Source: Paragyromitra xinjiangensis
Taxonomy: Eukaryota; Ascomycota; Pezizomycetes; Pezizales; Discinaceae
DNA length: 64,000 bases
Assembly (NCBI GenBank): GCA_038503065.1
Contig: JBCAMK010000004.1
Location: forward strand, 943,001 to 1,007,000
Reading direction: 5' to 3'
Positions 11,960-24,053 of this stretch are shown here, one piece after another. A program made the translations under genes and the position numbers. The notes beneath the pieces were generated by a model. The model saw only the letters and a list, made by a program, of their open reading frames with translations. It was not told the DNA's origin and searched no databases. Every line of letters begins with the position of its first letter. Within the stretch, counting starts at the first letter, position 1.

Positions 11960-14433
11960 ATTGAAAAGATTGAAATGGTAAGGTCTGTCAAAGACTGGGA
12001 TTTAAATCAAGAAAAAAGAATGGAAAAAAATGTAAGTGAGCACAGCTGTTTAACCTCAAAGTTAGCATTAATCCCGGAAACCCGAAGAGAGAACTCCAGG
12101 GAGTGTTATTCTATACCTCTTGAAAAGAAGGAAGAAGTAATATAAGAACGAAAAAATTGAGGAAGCTGTTGGTCGAGGATGGGGGGGAAAGACAGAGACG
12201 TGTGCGAAAGTCTCTTACTTATGGAACTCTGACAAGATCAGTGTCCATGGTAATTATTCCATAACATGGTGTCCGAGAAGCCAAACCCCCCTTCTCCTGC
12301 GCGTTTAGCTACCTTACGCACAGATCTACTAACTAGTTAACTTTATTCGAAAATTTCTATGTGGAAAGCTGCACAGCACGAGACCCGTGTTTCAATTGAG
12401 GCTCCTGTTGTCTAGGTATAAGTCGCGATTATATCACCTAGTGGCACTATCTGACTCGGCTAGGTCCGATCGTTACGTCCACGACAGCTCAGAGAGATCT
12501 CGTAGATCCATGAGACGGATATTGAAGTTGCAATTGTACCTACATGCGTAGCCGGAGTTTGGGGGCCGTGCGACACAGCGCTTAAAGTGTATGAAACCCG
12601 CGCCTCGAAATTCAGTAGGTACAGATACTAGGAATCGGGATGGAATGCGGCCGCAACAGTTGCTAGAATTTTAGCTGGGAGTCTTTTCCCGAGGACCGGG
12701 TTCCGTCTCGGTACTCGCGATAGGAGGTCGCTGAAACCCGATACGTCTCCAGTAGGACTCAGTGATACGGTTTGAGAACACCACGCTAAAAAGGCCCCTG
12801 TAAGAGCGTTAAGTCATGGTAATTCCCCAACTTTACTAGAGTTAATGATGTTAAGAAGTATCAACGAGTAGTCCGAGATCAGGGAGAGCTTGTTGTATCA
12901 ACAAATTGGCTGCTGTCAATCATCCTGAACCACTCAAGGTTTGACGCCAACTCGTAACTAAGCTTGACTTGCTTTTGACGGTAGGGCGGGCCGTATTCCA
13001 TAGAACTTCTGGAACGCTTATTCTCCGATATAGTTCTAATCCCTAGTACCGTGAGAGATCTCGAGTTTAGCATACAGATGGTTAGTTTGATCGAGGTTAG
13101 TAGTAGTGTATGTTGATACTGAGTAGTGGTGGTCACTTTAGAACCGCCACATTCGAGAGGCTTGTATCAACTGCTTCAAGTGTACCTCCTGGGGGTTGGA
13201 GGGGTGTCGATATAGTAGGGGTAATCTCTTGACTTGACTACATCTAGTTGTGCATACGTACCATAACTCGGTAACCCGATAATATCTAAGTACACGATAT
13301 TTCGCATCAGCAAGGTGGGGGTTTCAAGTTCAAAGAAATAAAAACTAAGTTGAGTCCAGGCCTCCGAGTGTCCCTGGCGCCTCCGCCCTGTGGTACTCGT
13401 TAAGTATACCCAACAAATGTCTGCTACTGTTTCCGAGTGATTTTAGATGACCTTAGGTGTGACACCCAACCTGAAATTAGGAGGAGCAAGTAAGAAATTA
13501 ACATACATCACGCTAAAATTCATTCGCGTGCAGTCTATTAAGTTTACGAAAACTATAGCGAGATACACAGCGAGATACGATGATGATATGCTAATGACCC
13601 TTAGCTGATGGGTTGCCGTTCCTCGAGCGCACTACATACATAATGTAATTTATCTTCCCCCATTTCTTCGGAACGAGGTATAGCTTCATAAAGGCTGCTC
13701 TTCGGGGATACTCGGATGCCCCCGTTGAAATTCGAAATTTTGAGCTTCGCGGTCTTGGAGAGCTTTTGCTGCCTGTGCAAGAAAACTGATACGCTCACGG
13801 CTAGACTTGAGAAATGGCAAGATGGTACTACATAAGAAGGTATTGAATTCACGTACGTGCAGGCTAGGATTGCAGCGTAGACGGGTGCACAAAGCAACCG
13901 CTAAATGTTCACCTACGAGCTACGGGTATGTTTTCATCCCTTTAGAAACCACCTTGTAGAGTCCTTACATAGGTGATAATTCTGCTCATAAGGCAGAATT
14001 GTAGTGGGCAACACATTGAGTTTACGGTAGTGTGGTGTTGGGCGATGGTACTGCATAGGCATAATACACCTAAAACACTCACCATTTCGCAGGGGCTAGT
14101 AGTATAAAAGCTCAAAACCCTCACAGAATTACCATTTCATTTACGATCCAAACAGTACTACTATTACGGCTCAGCGTCTGCCCTTTCCGCCTGTATCATG
14201 TGGCGAGTCATTCTTCATGACCCAAGCCACAACCCTGTGGCGCAATCACAGCCACACACGAACCCTACCTAAGACGCCTTGGCGTCCAAACCTGCATGAG
14301 CTCCAACTTTACCCACTGTTAATACCCATATCTCTAACCTCGTTGACCGCCCCACTACGCTAGCCCATCCCCAAATTCAGCTTCTCCACCTCCAGCTTCC
14401 TCTCCACACTACCCATCTTGCCTATCCTTCAAT
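11960..14433. other. Gene-free interval
   Basis: About 2.5 kb with stop codons in all frames and no conserved motif; the longest frames stay below 100 codons. It probably holds the promoter of the secreted protein on the left and that of the membrane protein on the right. I see no direct or inverted repeats of note. Confidence 0.35.
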
Positions 14434-15248
14434 ATGGATTTCGCACCCTACCAATCCGAATCCCCCGAGGCCTCACGCTCATTCAGCCGCCCGCTCTCAC
14501 CACCGGTCCGCGCGTCTTCGGGCGCTGGGCGTTACTCACCACTCCCAGCTTCGCTGCCACCGCCGATACTACCTACGCATGTGGGAGGTCCTGCTGGGAG
14601 CGGGTATCGCCCAAGTGGGTGGGGTGCGGGTGATAGGGAGACGATTAATCAGTTTGAGACGAGTTTACCGATTAGGTATGTATGTGCTGTGAGGGGAGGG
14701 AAAGGGAAGGGGAAGAGTACTGATTTTGGTGTTGATAGGTTGGACTGGGAGGCGGTTATGGCATATGTGCTTTTACCGCCGGCTGGAGGTGTATTGTTGT
14801 TGATTATGGAGCATAAGAGTGATTATGTTCGGTATGTTGGATTCTCTCGTTTTCTCTAAGGTGTGGCTTGTACTGATGTTGGGTGGGTGGTAGGTTCCAT
14901 GCATGGCAGTCGTCACTGCTGTTTGCGTTTCTTGTCGTGAGTCTACCTCTTTCCCCTCTGGCGTGGGGTTCTTGATGGAGGATGGAAGGCTCAGTTTAGT
15001 GTCTACAATAGATTATGCACGGAATCTTTATGTTCTCGGCGTTTCTCTCGTATACGTTATTGCTGGTAGATCTAGGATTGATTGCGTGGTTGAGTTTACA
15101 CGCTTATAAAGATGCGGACACATTGGACAGGTTTGTTTTTTCACACTCCCCACTAATCCAAACACTGGCAGGAATCAAGCTAACAGACGACAGATGCGAA
15201 GTACCTTTCTTTGGGCCTCTGGCAAGCTCGATTCTGGACGATGAGTGA
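14434..15248 (+). CDS. Four-helix membrane protein, Tic20/DUF4870-like
   Basis: Small integral membrane protein, 183 aa, of the Tic20-like/DUF4870 (formerly UPF0132) type; function unknown. Exons are 14434-14675, 14739-14831, 14894-14936, 15012-15130 and 15194-15248. A Ser/Pro-rich cytosolic N-terminus (about 80 residues, ending NQFETSLPIR) precedes membrane segments around AYVLLPPAGGVLLLI, the conserved EHKSDYVRFHAWQSSLLFAF block, GIFMFSAFLSYTLLLVDLGL and LIAWLSLHAYK. The tail CEVPFFGPLASSILDDE fixes the last acceptor (ACGACAG before 15194) among several nearby AGs. The EHKSDYVRFHAWQS motif is the family hallmark. Confidence 0.85.
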
Positions 15249-16069
15249 GGAATAATTCTACCTTTCCTTTTTTTTGTGGATTTCGATACATAAGCGTAAT
15301 ATCGACGGAGATGGAAAGACGCAAGAAAACGGGCCATGGTTAATCTAATGTTGTTTATGAGTGGGGAAAGGCCTTGATGATAGTTTTTTGGTTTTGTTTC
15401 TTTCATGATCACTCAGAACGACTTGAGGGGATTGTGCGGGGGGTGTTTTTTTCGGCTTCGTTTTTTCTCGGCATATTGGCGTATTTACACCGCGCTTTCT
15501 TCACGGTTGTGTTTGTGTTAGGAGGGGTTGATGGGGAGGGAGAGGCGAGAGTCGATTATGATGCAATGCATTGGATAAATCTAATTTTTTCTGATTTTCC
15601 TCTCTTGGTCGATTTTGGTTCGGCTGTATTATATCCTTGGCATGTGGACGTTTGTCTGGATCTGTTCTTTTTTGCTCTGAAATTACAGCCTAGAAGACGG
15701 ATCAGTATTGGAGGGCTAAGTAGAGTATAAGGACGCGTAACCATTTTCAGGCTCAGGATTACATTGCGCGGCCGCCTGATGACCGATTCGAAGATGAGAT
15801 GAGATGGACACACAAAAATTAAAAGCTGTAGATACTAAGAAATGCCGTTTCAAAACGGAAGATCGATAGCTTGCCTGAAACGTAAGAATACGTGTATGTG
15901 TCAATGCCGAGTGACTGGGCGTGAAGTTATTTTCAATCACAAGAACTGTGTTTGAATCTCCCTGGCTTTGCATAAAGCTGCTGATGCCTTGAAATCTTGT
16001 CATTTGCTATACCTTCTTTTTTTTTAGTAATTTTCTGGGGTTTAGGCCCATAACCGTCTTTCGGAAAAT

Positions 16070-16084
16070 AAAACCCTAACCCTT
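16070..16084. promoter_or_regulatory. Telobox-like motif upstream of seipin
   Basis: AAAACCCTAACCCTT matches two consecutive copies of the complement of the fungal telomere repeat TTAGGG. Interstitial teloboxes often sit in promoters, where Myb-type telobox factors bind. It lies about 215 bp upstream of the inferred seipin start. The role is inferred. Confidence 0.4.
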
Positions 16085-16168
16085 ATACGTAGCAGCGTTA
16101 TCACGTGTTAAACCGACCCCTTCGTTCCTCAACTGAAGCTCTTTACTCAACAACCGACGTCACTCATC

Positions 16169-16261
16169 ATGTCCGGTCACTCAACTCCATCAACCTCCCC
16201 CACAGGCCCTCAATCCAGCGCTGTCGCTCGTCGGCTTTCTTCCCGATTATCAATTGATTGA
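16169..16261 (+). CDS. Upstream ORF (30 codons) in the seipin leader
   Basis: ATG in a CATCATG context opens a 30-codon frame (MSGHSTPSTSPTG...) that stops with TGA 37 bp before the seipin start. It could be a translated uORF that represses seipin, or non-coding. No family was recognised. Confidence 0.3.
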   Translation: MSGHSTPSTSPTGPQSSAVARRLSSRLSID

Positions 16262-16298
16262 ATAGGTCAACTCAGCTAATCTACATGCTATCTTGAAA

Positions 16299-17448
16299 AT
16301 GGTGAGCTTCTCGTTCAGACTGTCTCGGATAATAGCTAACTCGAGTTTTGCAGGAGACGATACTAGCTCCACTCCGCGCAGCGGCCTCGCGCCCAGCCAG
16401 ACGTGCCTATTTAACGACATTCCTCCTCGTTTCTGGCAGTATATTTCTACTGTTCCTATCAGCATTTATATACATCCTCTTTTACATAAACTATGTACCT
16501 CAAATCGGAATACAAGCACCACTCTACCTCCAATACACGTCAGTCCCCCTCCCTCCTTCCACCTAACCTACTAACAAAATCCCATCTAGACCATCTCACA
16601 CCCCAACAGCCCACCTCACCCTCCCACCCTCTTCCATAATCCCACACCAACCCTACACCGTCACAATCCACCTACGGCTCCCCACCTCCCCCACCAACAT
16701 CCAAACCGGCAACTTCATGCTCCACCTCTCCCTCCAATCCGCCTACAACATCACCCTCGCATCCTCCCGTCGCCCAGCAATCCTAACCTACCGTTCCCCC
16801 CTCCTCGACCGCATCGACACCATATTCCGCGCTCCCCTCCTTATCACCGGCTGGCACCGCCAAGAAGAAAAACTCAGCATCCCACTCCTGGAAAACATAG
16901 TCCTCGACGAAGAGGTCCGCGGCGCAACCCTAAGTGTCGGTCCTGGAATCGGTGTCTACGATGTATCCGTTGAATTCCGTGCCCGTTTTCAGGGCATTAG
17001 ATGGTTAATGTATAACTACCGTATCACGACGTTCTTTCTTGCTACGATTGTGTTCTGGGGGATCGAGGTGGTTTTTATGGTCGTTGTGTGGTGGATTGTG
17101 TATTCGCATTTTTCGTCGTCTGCTGAGGGTTCTGGTTTGGCGAGGAAGAGGACGTCGGAGGATGAGGATGATGAGGATTATTTAAGGCGTAGACGGACTG
17201 GGTATCCGACGCCGTCGCCTACGCCTGGGCTGGAGGTGGAGGGGTTGGTGGATGCGGGTGCGAGTGAGGAGGTGTATGCGGATGATGAAGATGAGCCTTC
17301 GTTTTCGTCGGAGGAAGAGGAGCTTGTGGGTGTGGATGTGCGGGATTCGGGGCTGGGGAGTATGAGTGAGAGTGTGGGTAGCAGTTCTAGGGCCAGGGCT
17401 GCGGGAGAGGAGGGACAGAGAAGGAGGAGAAGGGGGAGTAGTAGTTAA
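16299..17448 (+). CDS. SEI1: Seipin (lipid droplet biogenesis protein)
   Basis: Seipin, the ER membrane ring protein that acts at ER-lipid droplet contacts. Exons are 16299-16301 (just the ATG), 16354-16538 and 16590-17448 (348 aa). TM1 covers roughly residues 22-48 (LTTFLLVSGSIFLLFL..FYINYVPQIG). The lumenal beta-sandwich follows, including YTVTIHLRLP, GNFMLHLSLQ, SRRPAILTYRS and VYDVSVEFRARFQGIRW. TM2 is FFLATIVFWGIEVVFMVVVW. The cytosolic tail is acidic and Ser-rich. The lumenal NFML and RPAILTYRSP blocks are seipin hallmarks. The start codon abuts the first donor (ATG then GTGAGC). This start is inferred because the next acceptor restores the METILAPLRAAASRPARRAYL frame; other 5' exons cannot be excluded. 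Convergent with PEX14. Confidence 0.88.
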
Positions 17449-17799
17449 TTGGTGTGGGGCTTGGTTCAAGGTGTTATTTTGCTGAACTTTATTGCTACTA
17501 TAGGACTTTAATTTGTGGTGTTGGCGAATACGAAAGCATGGGATGTGAAAGATTTGAAAGTCTATTGGGTATTGGATTGGGAATATTTCGTTCATTACGA
17601 AAAAGAGAAAAACTATATTCTACATTGCTACATATGATGATTGATGTCCTTTTGACCGCCCTCCCTACTTATGAAAAAACACCCAAAATGAAAGATTTCG
17701 CAGAGATATGATTATAATAATGTCATGCGTGGAAAATATCCAAACCACAAATTAGCAAAGAAAAAAGCACTTAGGAAATCCACAACTGTCATATCAAAT
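17449..17799. other. Seipin/PEX14 convergent 3' region
   Basis: 350 bp, AT-rich, between two stop codons facing each other. It should contain both polyadenylation regions. Nothing else was recognised. Confidence 0.5.
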
Positions 17800-19085
17800 C
17801 TAGCTGGACCCCTCTGCACTCTCGCCGTTCGGTGCCGGCGATGGTGTCTGCGCGCTCTTGTTTGCGGCCGCCATCTGCCATGCTGGAATAGTGGGTCTAC
17901 TTCCTAGTCCCCCAAATGGCAATGAATTATTCCCCCCCTTCCCACCTAATCCACTCAATGTATTCCCCCCAACCCCCAGAGTTTGTCCGCCGTTCCCTCC
18001 TGCCGTGCTGCTTCCCACATTATTGCCATTCATAGCGCCGGGGTCTAGAGGTGGTGTACCGACACCTCCATTTGGTAAGAAGGAAGGTCGGCCTGCACCA
18101 GTCCTGTTCATAACCAACTGTTTCAAGCTCTTCAACTCTGTTTGCAGATCCTCCAATGCCTTCTTCTGACTTTCCTTCTGTCCCTCGAGTGCCTTCGGGA
18201 TCAGATCTCGGAGACCACGAACTTCATCACCAACACGCTTCGATTCGTCTTCACGGCGTTTACCGGCATCTTTGAGGGATTGAATGACAGATTCAACCTC
18301 TTGCAGAGCAGCATCGACACGAGTTTTGCGTTCTTCTTCGGCTGTCTTGAGGAGTGCTGTGTCGGTGGAGAGTGTGTCGAGCATAGAGAAGGCCTTTGCG
18401 AACTCGGCATCGATGTGGGCTTTATCGGTTTCAAGCTGTGGCGGGGTAGGAGGCGAGATGAGGGGGGTGACGTATCGACGGGCAAGGTGATAGAGGCCAT
18501 AAGAGGCAGCGGTAGTCACGGTAGCCATGATGAACCAATCCCGCCAATCACGATCTCGTCGCTGCATTCTGCACAAGGTGGATTTGTAAGCTTCAGCTCT
18601 CATTCTTATCTCCACCAATCCATCGTTATGAATTTAGGTGATGATCACGTGAAACTGAGACAAAAAAACCTACTCGTGAGGAAATGGGGCGTATCGTTGT
18701 TGTCCGGCAAAGTAGCCGCCGCCGTACATGTTGCCCGGTACTGGAGCTACAGCCGCGCCGGTGGGATAGGGAGCTACGGGAACTATAGCCGTTGAGGGGG
18801 CACCCCCGGCTCTTAGAAGGGCTGCATCGACTTCTTCTTTGGTGAGGTTTTTGGATTGGAGGAAGGCGACGCGCTTTTCGAGGGGTGAGGCAGCGACTTT
18901 GGGGTCTTGGAGGACTATGGTAGGGAGTTAGAATTTAGACTGGGGGTATAATTGGGTATGGTTGGCTGGGATAGCTGTTGGGGAAGCTTACAGTCAACCT
19001 GGGGGGGGGATTTGTTAGTGTGGGAGTTAAAAGCTAAGTTTGGATAAGGGGAACCTACGGCAGAGGCAATCAGATCTTCTCGCAT
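17800..19085 (-). CDS. PEX14: Peroxisomal membrane docking protein PEX14
   Basis: PEX14, the docking and translocation subunit for PEX5/PEX7 cargo at the peroxisome membrane. Minus-strand exons are 19085-19059, 18998-18992, 18914-18674 and 18568-17800 (347 aa). The N-terminal PEX5-binding domain reads MREDLIASAVDFLQDP, then LEKRVAFLQSKNLT, with the KKxLT-like helix. The hydrophobic segment WFIMATVTTAASYGLYHLAR follows at about residue 100-120, then a coiled coil (about 140-225) and a Gly/Asn/Pro-rich tail. The Val-Asp between exons 1 and 3 comes from a 7-nt microexon. The first donor must be GTAGGT directly after GCC to keep the frame. The gene is divergent from NDC80. Confidence 0.9.
18992..18998 (-). 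other. PEX14: 7-nt microexon of PEX14
   Basis: On the minus strand GTTGACT lies between a CCCCAG acceptor and a GTAAGC donor. It supplies Val-Asp and the first base of Phe, producing the conserved ASAVDFLQDP helix. Joining exon 1 straight to exon 3 would break the frame. Confidence 0.75.
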
Positions 19086-19659
19086 CTTGGGTATGTGTGG
19101 AGGGCTAGAAGCTGTGCAAGAGCAGGAGAGAAAGATTGACAGAGATTGAGATGGGGACAGATGGGGAGAGGAGAAGGAGATAGAAGAAGAGATGGGAGGT
19201 TGGCTGAGGGAAAGGAGAGAGAGGAGAGGTTGTGGATCTGGAGGCGTTGCTGAAGCCCGTGATGTTCTGTTGTTCGGCCCAGAAAAGTGAACCGAGGTGG
19301 AAGGGGAAGAAACACCTGGTCGTGTGCAATTCGGCAGCAATGTTTATACACAGCCCTGCTCAATGAGGCAATTTTCTGGATGAAAGACCTGTTCTATACC
19401 GCTTCCGATACAATGCTGGACGTTCTGTGTATTTCGTGCCGGTTGCCGTTCGCTGTGAGGCTCAGTTGTTGTTTGTTTTGAATTAGATATCCTGCCTGTC
19501 CCATCATCACTCCCCCACTACATGTAGATGTAGGTACAGTTTATCGCCGCCCCTCCTCATCTCCCCCAACACGCATATCAACACTCTTAGACATACCTGT
19601 CAGGCCAGGAGAACACAAACATATCCTCCCCTTGCATTGTCTGGCTCCCCGCCGCTGCA
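19086..19659. promoter_or_regulatory. Divergent PEX14 / NDC80 promoter region
   Basis: 574 bp shared upstream region between a peroxisomal and a kinetochore gene. The frames that cross it extend PEX14 upstream without conservation. No specific site was recognised. Confidence 0.45.
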
Positions 19660-21903
19660 ATGTCACAAGATCCAAACCTCTTCAGCGCTTTCAAGCGTCC
19701 TCGAGAAGTAACTCCCTCCTCCGAAAATACACAAAACCACCTCTCCAACTACCTACTAACAGCTATATTCACTCTCAGACTATGTCCGGAATCCCCAGTA
19801 GTCAGGGCAATAACATGCACTCCGGCATCCCCCAGCCCGCCTCAGCACTAAAACGGTCAAACTCAAACTCCCGCCCCTCCGCCTCCGCCTCCCGCATGTC
19901 ACTCGCTCCTGGCCTCCTCCGCGCCGGCGCCGGAGCCTCCAGCAGCAGCAGTGGCTTCGGTCGCCCATCTGAAGCCGCAGACATCATGAGCACCGTTAAA
20001 CGCGACCCTTCACGCTATTCTGCCCGTAAATCCTACGCCCCATCATCTTCACAACAACCCCCACCATCACAGCGCAGAAGCTCTGTCATGCGACGGTCCT
20101 CCGTCGGTGGTGGTGCGCTATCCCAGATGAACTCCTTCTTCAGCAGCACCTCCTCGGCCGTTGTCCAGCGCGACCCTCGTCCGTTGAAAGATGGCGCATA
20201 TAGAGCCAAGATTTCGCAGCAGGTTCTCGAGTACCTTCTCCAAAATGGGTTCGAGCTAGACATGAAACATAGTCTCTCCCCAACTGCGTTGAAAAGCCCT
20301 ATGCAGAAAGACTTCATCCTGATCTTCCAGTGGCTATACCACCGTCTCGACCCCCACTATCGGTTCCAGAAGGGAATCGAACATGAAGTCCTCCCGATCC
20401 TGAAGAGTATCCGATACCCGTACGCTTCCTCAATTACAAAATCCCAACTCACCGCCGTCGGGAGTGCAAACGCCTGGCCGATTTTCTTGGGTATGCTGCA
20501 TTGGATGCTGGAGCTCATCCAGACGATAGAGCGGTTCCAGTCCGGGGAATTCGATGAGGCTGCCGCAGCTGAGGGTGTCGATGTTGGCGCGGACCGTATC
20601 ATCTTCCGTTACCTAACACGCTGCTACGCGGCCTTCCTTGTCGAGAATGACGACCACGAAGAATATCTTCAAGAAATGGCCGCCTCATTCGAGGACCGGC
20701 AGTCTGGGTATGGGGAGGAATTGTCTTTGCTGGAGGCCGAGAACGAGCAATTGAAGAAACAGCTCAAGGAGCTCGATGATGGTGTAGAGCCGCTGAAGAC
20801 GCTCGAGGAGACACGAGCCCTGCTCGATAATGACAAGAAGAAGTTTATCGACTACATTGAGCGCCTCGAGGCGCGCATCGGGAAACTCACCGCCACAAAC
20901 GAGAAGCTGAAAGGAGAGTGTGCGACGGCAGATAAAGAGCTGGAGAGCGTAGAACGGGAGAAATCAAGTCTACAAGAGGCGGTAGATCGACAGGGACTTA
21001 CTCCGGCGGATATAGATCGCATGAATACCGAGCGGGAAAAACTATCCAAAGGGTTGAGCGCCATCGCCCAGAAAATCACAGAAGGGAAAATGAAGCTCGC
21101 TGAGCGAGAAGCAGAGGCGCAGAGTAAACTCGAGGCTCTCGAGCGTGCTGTCACCCGCTATAACTCCCTTGCTTACCAAATTGGTATCATTCCCGCCTCT
21201 ACCCCCGCTGCTGCTGGGAAAGAATTCGAACTCTCCATCGTTCCTCTCTCAGAGCCCCCTTCATCCTCACAGAGCGAATCTAATAAACTCCTCCTTGATG
21301 CTACAACTGGTTTCCAGCCCGCGCACCTCTTATCCCGTGACCTGCGCCACGATATTAAGCCCGCTCTTGCTAAACTACGGCAGGAAATTGGTGTCCGTAT
21401 CCATGAAGCCCAAGACGAAAGCATCAAGACGCAAGAGTCAATCGAGCGTATTAGCGAGCAGCTTGCGGATAAGCGGGAAGAGGTGGATACACTTCATGCG
21501 AGGGTAAATAGCGCACACGAAGAGTACCAAGAGCTGAAGGAGACAATGAGCGCCGAGGGGAACGCGAGTAATGCCGAGATCGAGAAACTTGAGAAAGAGT
21601 TAGCAGGTATGAGGCTGGGAATGAGGGATGGTGTGTTGGCGCTAGAGCAGAGGATGCAGAGTGTTACGATTGAGTATGTCCCCTTCCATCTGAACTGCGT
21701 TTTCGAACTATGTTGACTTTCGCCCCAGACGTGATCAATTGGAACATGCAGCCCATGCCCTGCGGGAGAAGTTTCATGGCGAGGTGGATAAGATGCTGCA
21801 CGAGGTTATCAAGTTTAAGGTGCATATCCAGGAGAGCTTGGAGAACTACGAGATGTTAGCCGAGGAAGAGTTGAAGGGGAATGATGCGCTATTGGAGGGC
21901 TAG
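19660..21903 (+). CDS. NDC80: Kinetochore protein NDC80 (HEC1)
   Basis: NDC80, the microtubule-binding subunit of the outer-kinetochore Ndc80 complex with Nuf2, Spc24 and Spc25. Exons are 19660-19707, 19779-21673 and 21729-21903 (705 aa). Exon 1 gives MSQDPNLFSAFKRPRE, which resembles the start of other filamentous-ascomycete NDC80 proteins. Its 71-bp intron has a CTACTAAC branch point. A basic Ser-rich tail (Aurora B target region) leads to the CH domain at about residues 147-300, with RDPRPLKDGAYRAKI, then KDFILIFQWLYHRLDP and VLPILKSIRYPY. A long coiled coil from about 315 onward is interrupted near 500-560 (PASTPAAAGKEFEL), the expected loop region. The length is typical for the family. 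Confidence 0.95.
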
Positions 21904-22531
21904 ATGATATTTAATAGTTCATGTGCTATGATGTGCTATTTGGTCGATGGTTGTGTTCTTTCGTTAATGTTAATGATGGGGTGTTTGGTTTTTGGCTATG
22001 GGTTTTGCGGTTTTTACTTGGTTTTGCTACATACCTATTTTATTTCACTTGTTCATTTTTTGCTACAAAACCATGAGGACATGATCGTTAAGAAGAACAT
22101 TGTATACTGGCGCTGTGTAGAATAGGCAATTTGTTGATGGTGGACCTCTAAGTTGTGGGTTGATTAATCCACCAATATGGCTATGTGATAACGAATCAAA
22201 AACGGTTACCAGCAAAAGGCGTTCTCAGGCTCTTTATGCCTGTCGCGAGTAGTTGCGGGTAGTTATCTTATCGGACATGCATCATTATGCATGACCCCAG
22301 ACTATCCAGATCCCCGGGATTCAACCCTGAAAATCTATCACGTAAAGATGGGATGGTGGCTTTCCCCACCAGTTCCCTTCCTAGAGTTAGGGTGCAAAAG
22401 CGTGGGGATCATTCCCACCCCCGCTTTTTTCTGCAGCTGGCCTGCGGGCGTGCAGAATTGTGCTCAACCTCCCGTCCCCGAGCATGCTCTGCCTTCGGTC
22501 TGTCCTATACTCTACCAATTCAATTGGAATC
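21904..22531. other. NDC80 3' region and promoter of the flavoenzyme
   Basis: 628 bp without a supported gene. A long frame from 22287 runs into the flavoenzyme gene only because its intron happens to stay open. It does not resemble a protein. Confidence 0.45.
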
Positions 22532-24053
22532 ATGTCTGAATACACCGCACCAGCATCCATCATCATTGTCGGTTCAGGAGTCTTTGGACGTAAGTTCTCA
22601 ATTCTCCCAATTCCCTCGATTCCCCTCTCTTTCGTCCTCCCTCACAAGTACCTGCTACATACAACCCCCTCTAACCCCGCAATTCAACTCCAACCCTAAA
22701 CTAACCCACCTCACAGTCTCAACAGCCTTCTCCCTCTCACTTCGCCCTACATTCTCCACCACTCGTATAACAGTCCTCGACAAATCCCCATTCCCTTCTC
22801 CCGATGGTTCCTCCATCGACTCGTCTCGCATTATCCGTGCAGACTACAAAGACCCTCTTTACTCAGCCCTTGCCGCTGAAGCCCAGGTGTTTTGGCGTGG
22901 ACACGACTCCCCCTCTTCTCCGTTCGGCGGGGAGTTGGGTAATAGCACACACTACCACGAATCTGGATTAGTCTTGGTCGGAGATGACGCCGAGGGAAGC
23001 GAGTACGTCCTCAAGAGCATGGAGAACGTGAAAAAGGTCTTTGGGGAGAAAGTGCGGTACTTGGATTCTAGAGACGCAATTAAAGAAGCGTGTAAGACGA
23101 ATGGGGTGACGGGAGAGTCTGGGTATGTTAATTATGCTTCTGGGTGGGCGGATGCAGAAGCGGGGATGCGGTTCTTGAAGGCGAAGGTAGAGGAGCAACC
23201 TAATGTTTCGTTCTTAACGGCAGAGGTTGAGGAGTTATCTTATACTGAGGATGAAGAACGGGTCAACGGTGTTCGGTTGAAAGATGGAGAGGTGCTGGAG
23301 GCAGAATTGACAATTCTGGCTTCAGGGGCTTGGACACCTGGGTTAATAGACCTAGAAGGCCGCGCAGTAGCAACCGGTCAGGTTATGGCATACGTGAAAC
23401 TATCCGAGGAACAGCAAGTTCGATATGAGTCCATGCCTGTAATCCTCAACTTCTCCTCTGGCCTCTTCGTCATACCTCCGCGCGATTACATCCTCAAAGT
23501 TGCCCGCCACGCCGTCGGCTACGTCAACTACGTCGAGAAAATAGATACGAAATCTGGGAAATCCATTAAAATCTCAGTTCCAAAAACTTTCAAGTCCCAC
23601 CCAGGTCTTGATATCCCACTTGAAGGCGAAACTGATCTACGCCGCGGCCTGAGTGATATGGTGCCCGAACTCGGTTCCAAGCCATTTCTGAGAACACGAA
23701 TGTGTTGGTACACGGACACGCCAACGGGAGACTTTATAGTAACCTACCACCCTACTCTCAGGGGGCTGTTCTTGGCAACGGGGGGAAGTGGGCACGCATA
23801 TAAGTTCTTGCCGGTGCTAGGGGAGGAGGTGGTGAACATTGTGGAGGGCTTGGAGGGGGCAAGGTTTAAAGAGTCGTGGAGGTGGAGGGACGTGGTAGAT
23901 GGGATGGTTATTACAAGTGATGGAAGTCGAGGTGGATTAGTTCAAGTGGAGTTGGATCAAGCGTTGAGGGGGGGAGGGTTTGTTGAGGAGAGGGGTAGGG
24001 ACGGTGATCTTGTAGGAATCACTATCGTCGGGAAGTCGAGTGACGAGTCATGA
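22532..24053 (+). CDS. FAD-dependent amine oxidase, sarcosine/pipecolate oxidase family
   Basis: Flavoprotein of the DAO fold, 464 aa, likely oxidising an N-alkyl or cyclic amino acid (sarcosine, pipecolate, saccharopine or fructosyl-amino-acid type). Exons are 22532-22589 and 22717-24053. The start is set by MSEYTAPASIIIVGSGVFG, where a GxGxxG dinucleotide-binding motif is completed after splicing by LSTAFSL. SSRIIRADYKDPLY and GYVNYASGWADA follow the family pattern. RMCWYTDTPTGDFIV (Cys about residue 349) matches the Cys that carries covalent FAD in monomeric sarcosine oxidases. FLATGGSGHAYKFLPVLGE is the C-terminal FAD-binding motif. No clear C-terminal SKL-type signal is seen (it ends SSDES). 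The substrate cannot be read from sequence. Confidence 0.85.

Larger units (their letters stand above)
15249..16298. other. Intergenic and 5' region of the seipin gene
   Basis: This 1.05 kb spacer has no credible gene apart from a 30-codon upstream ORF listed separately. A telobox-like AAACCCTAACCCTT occurs near 16071. Confidence 0.4.
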
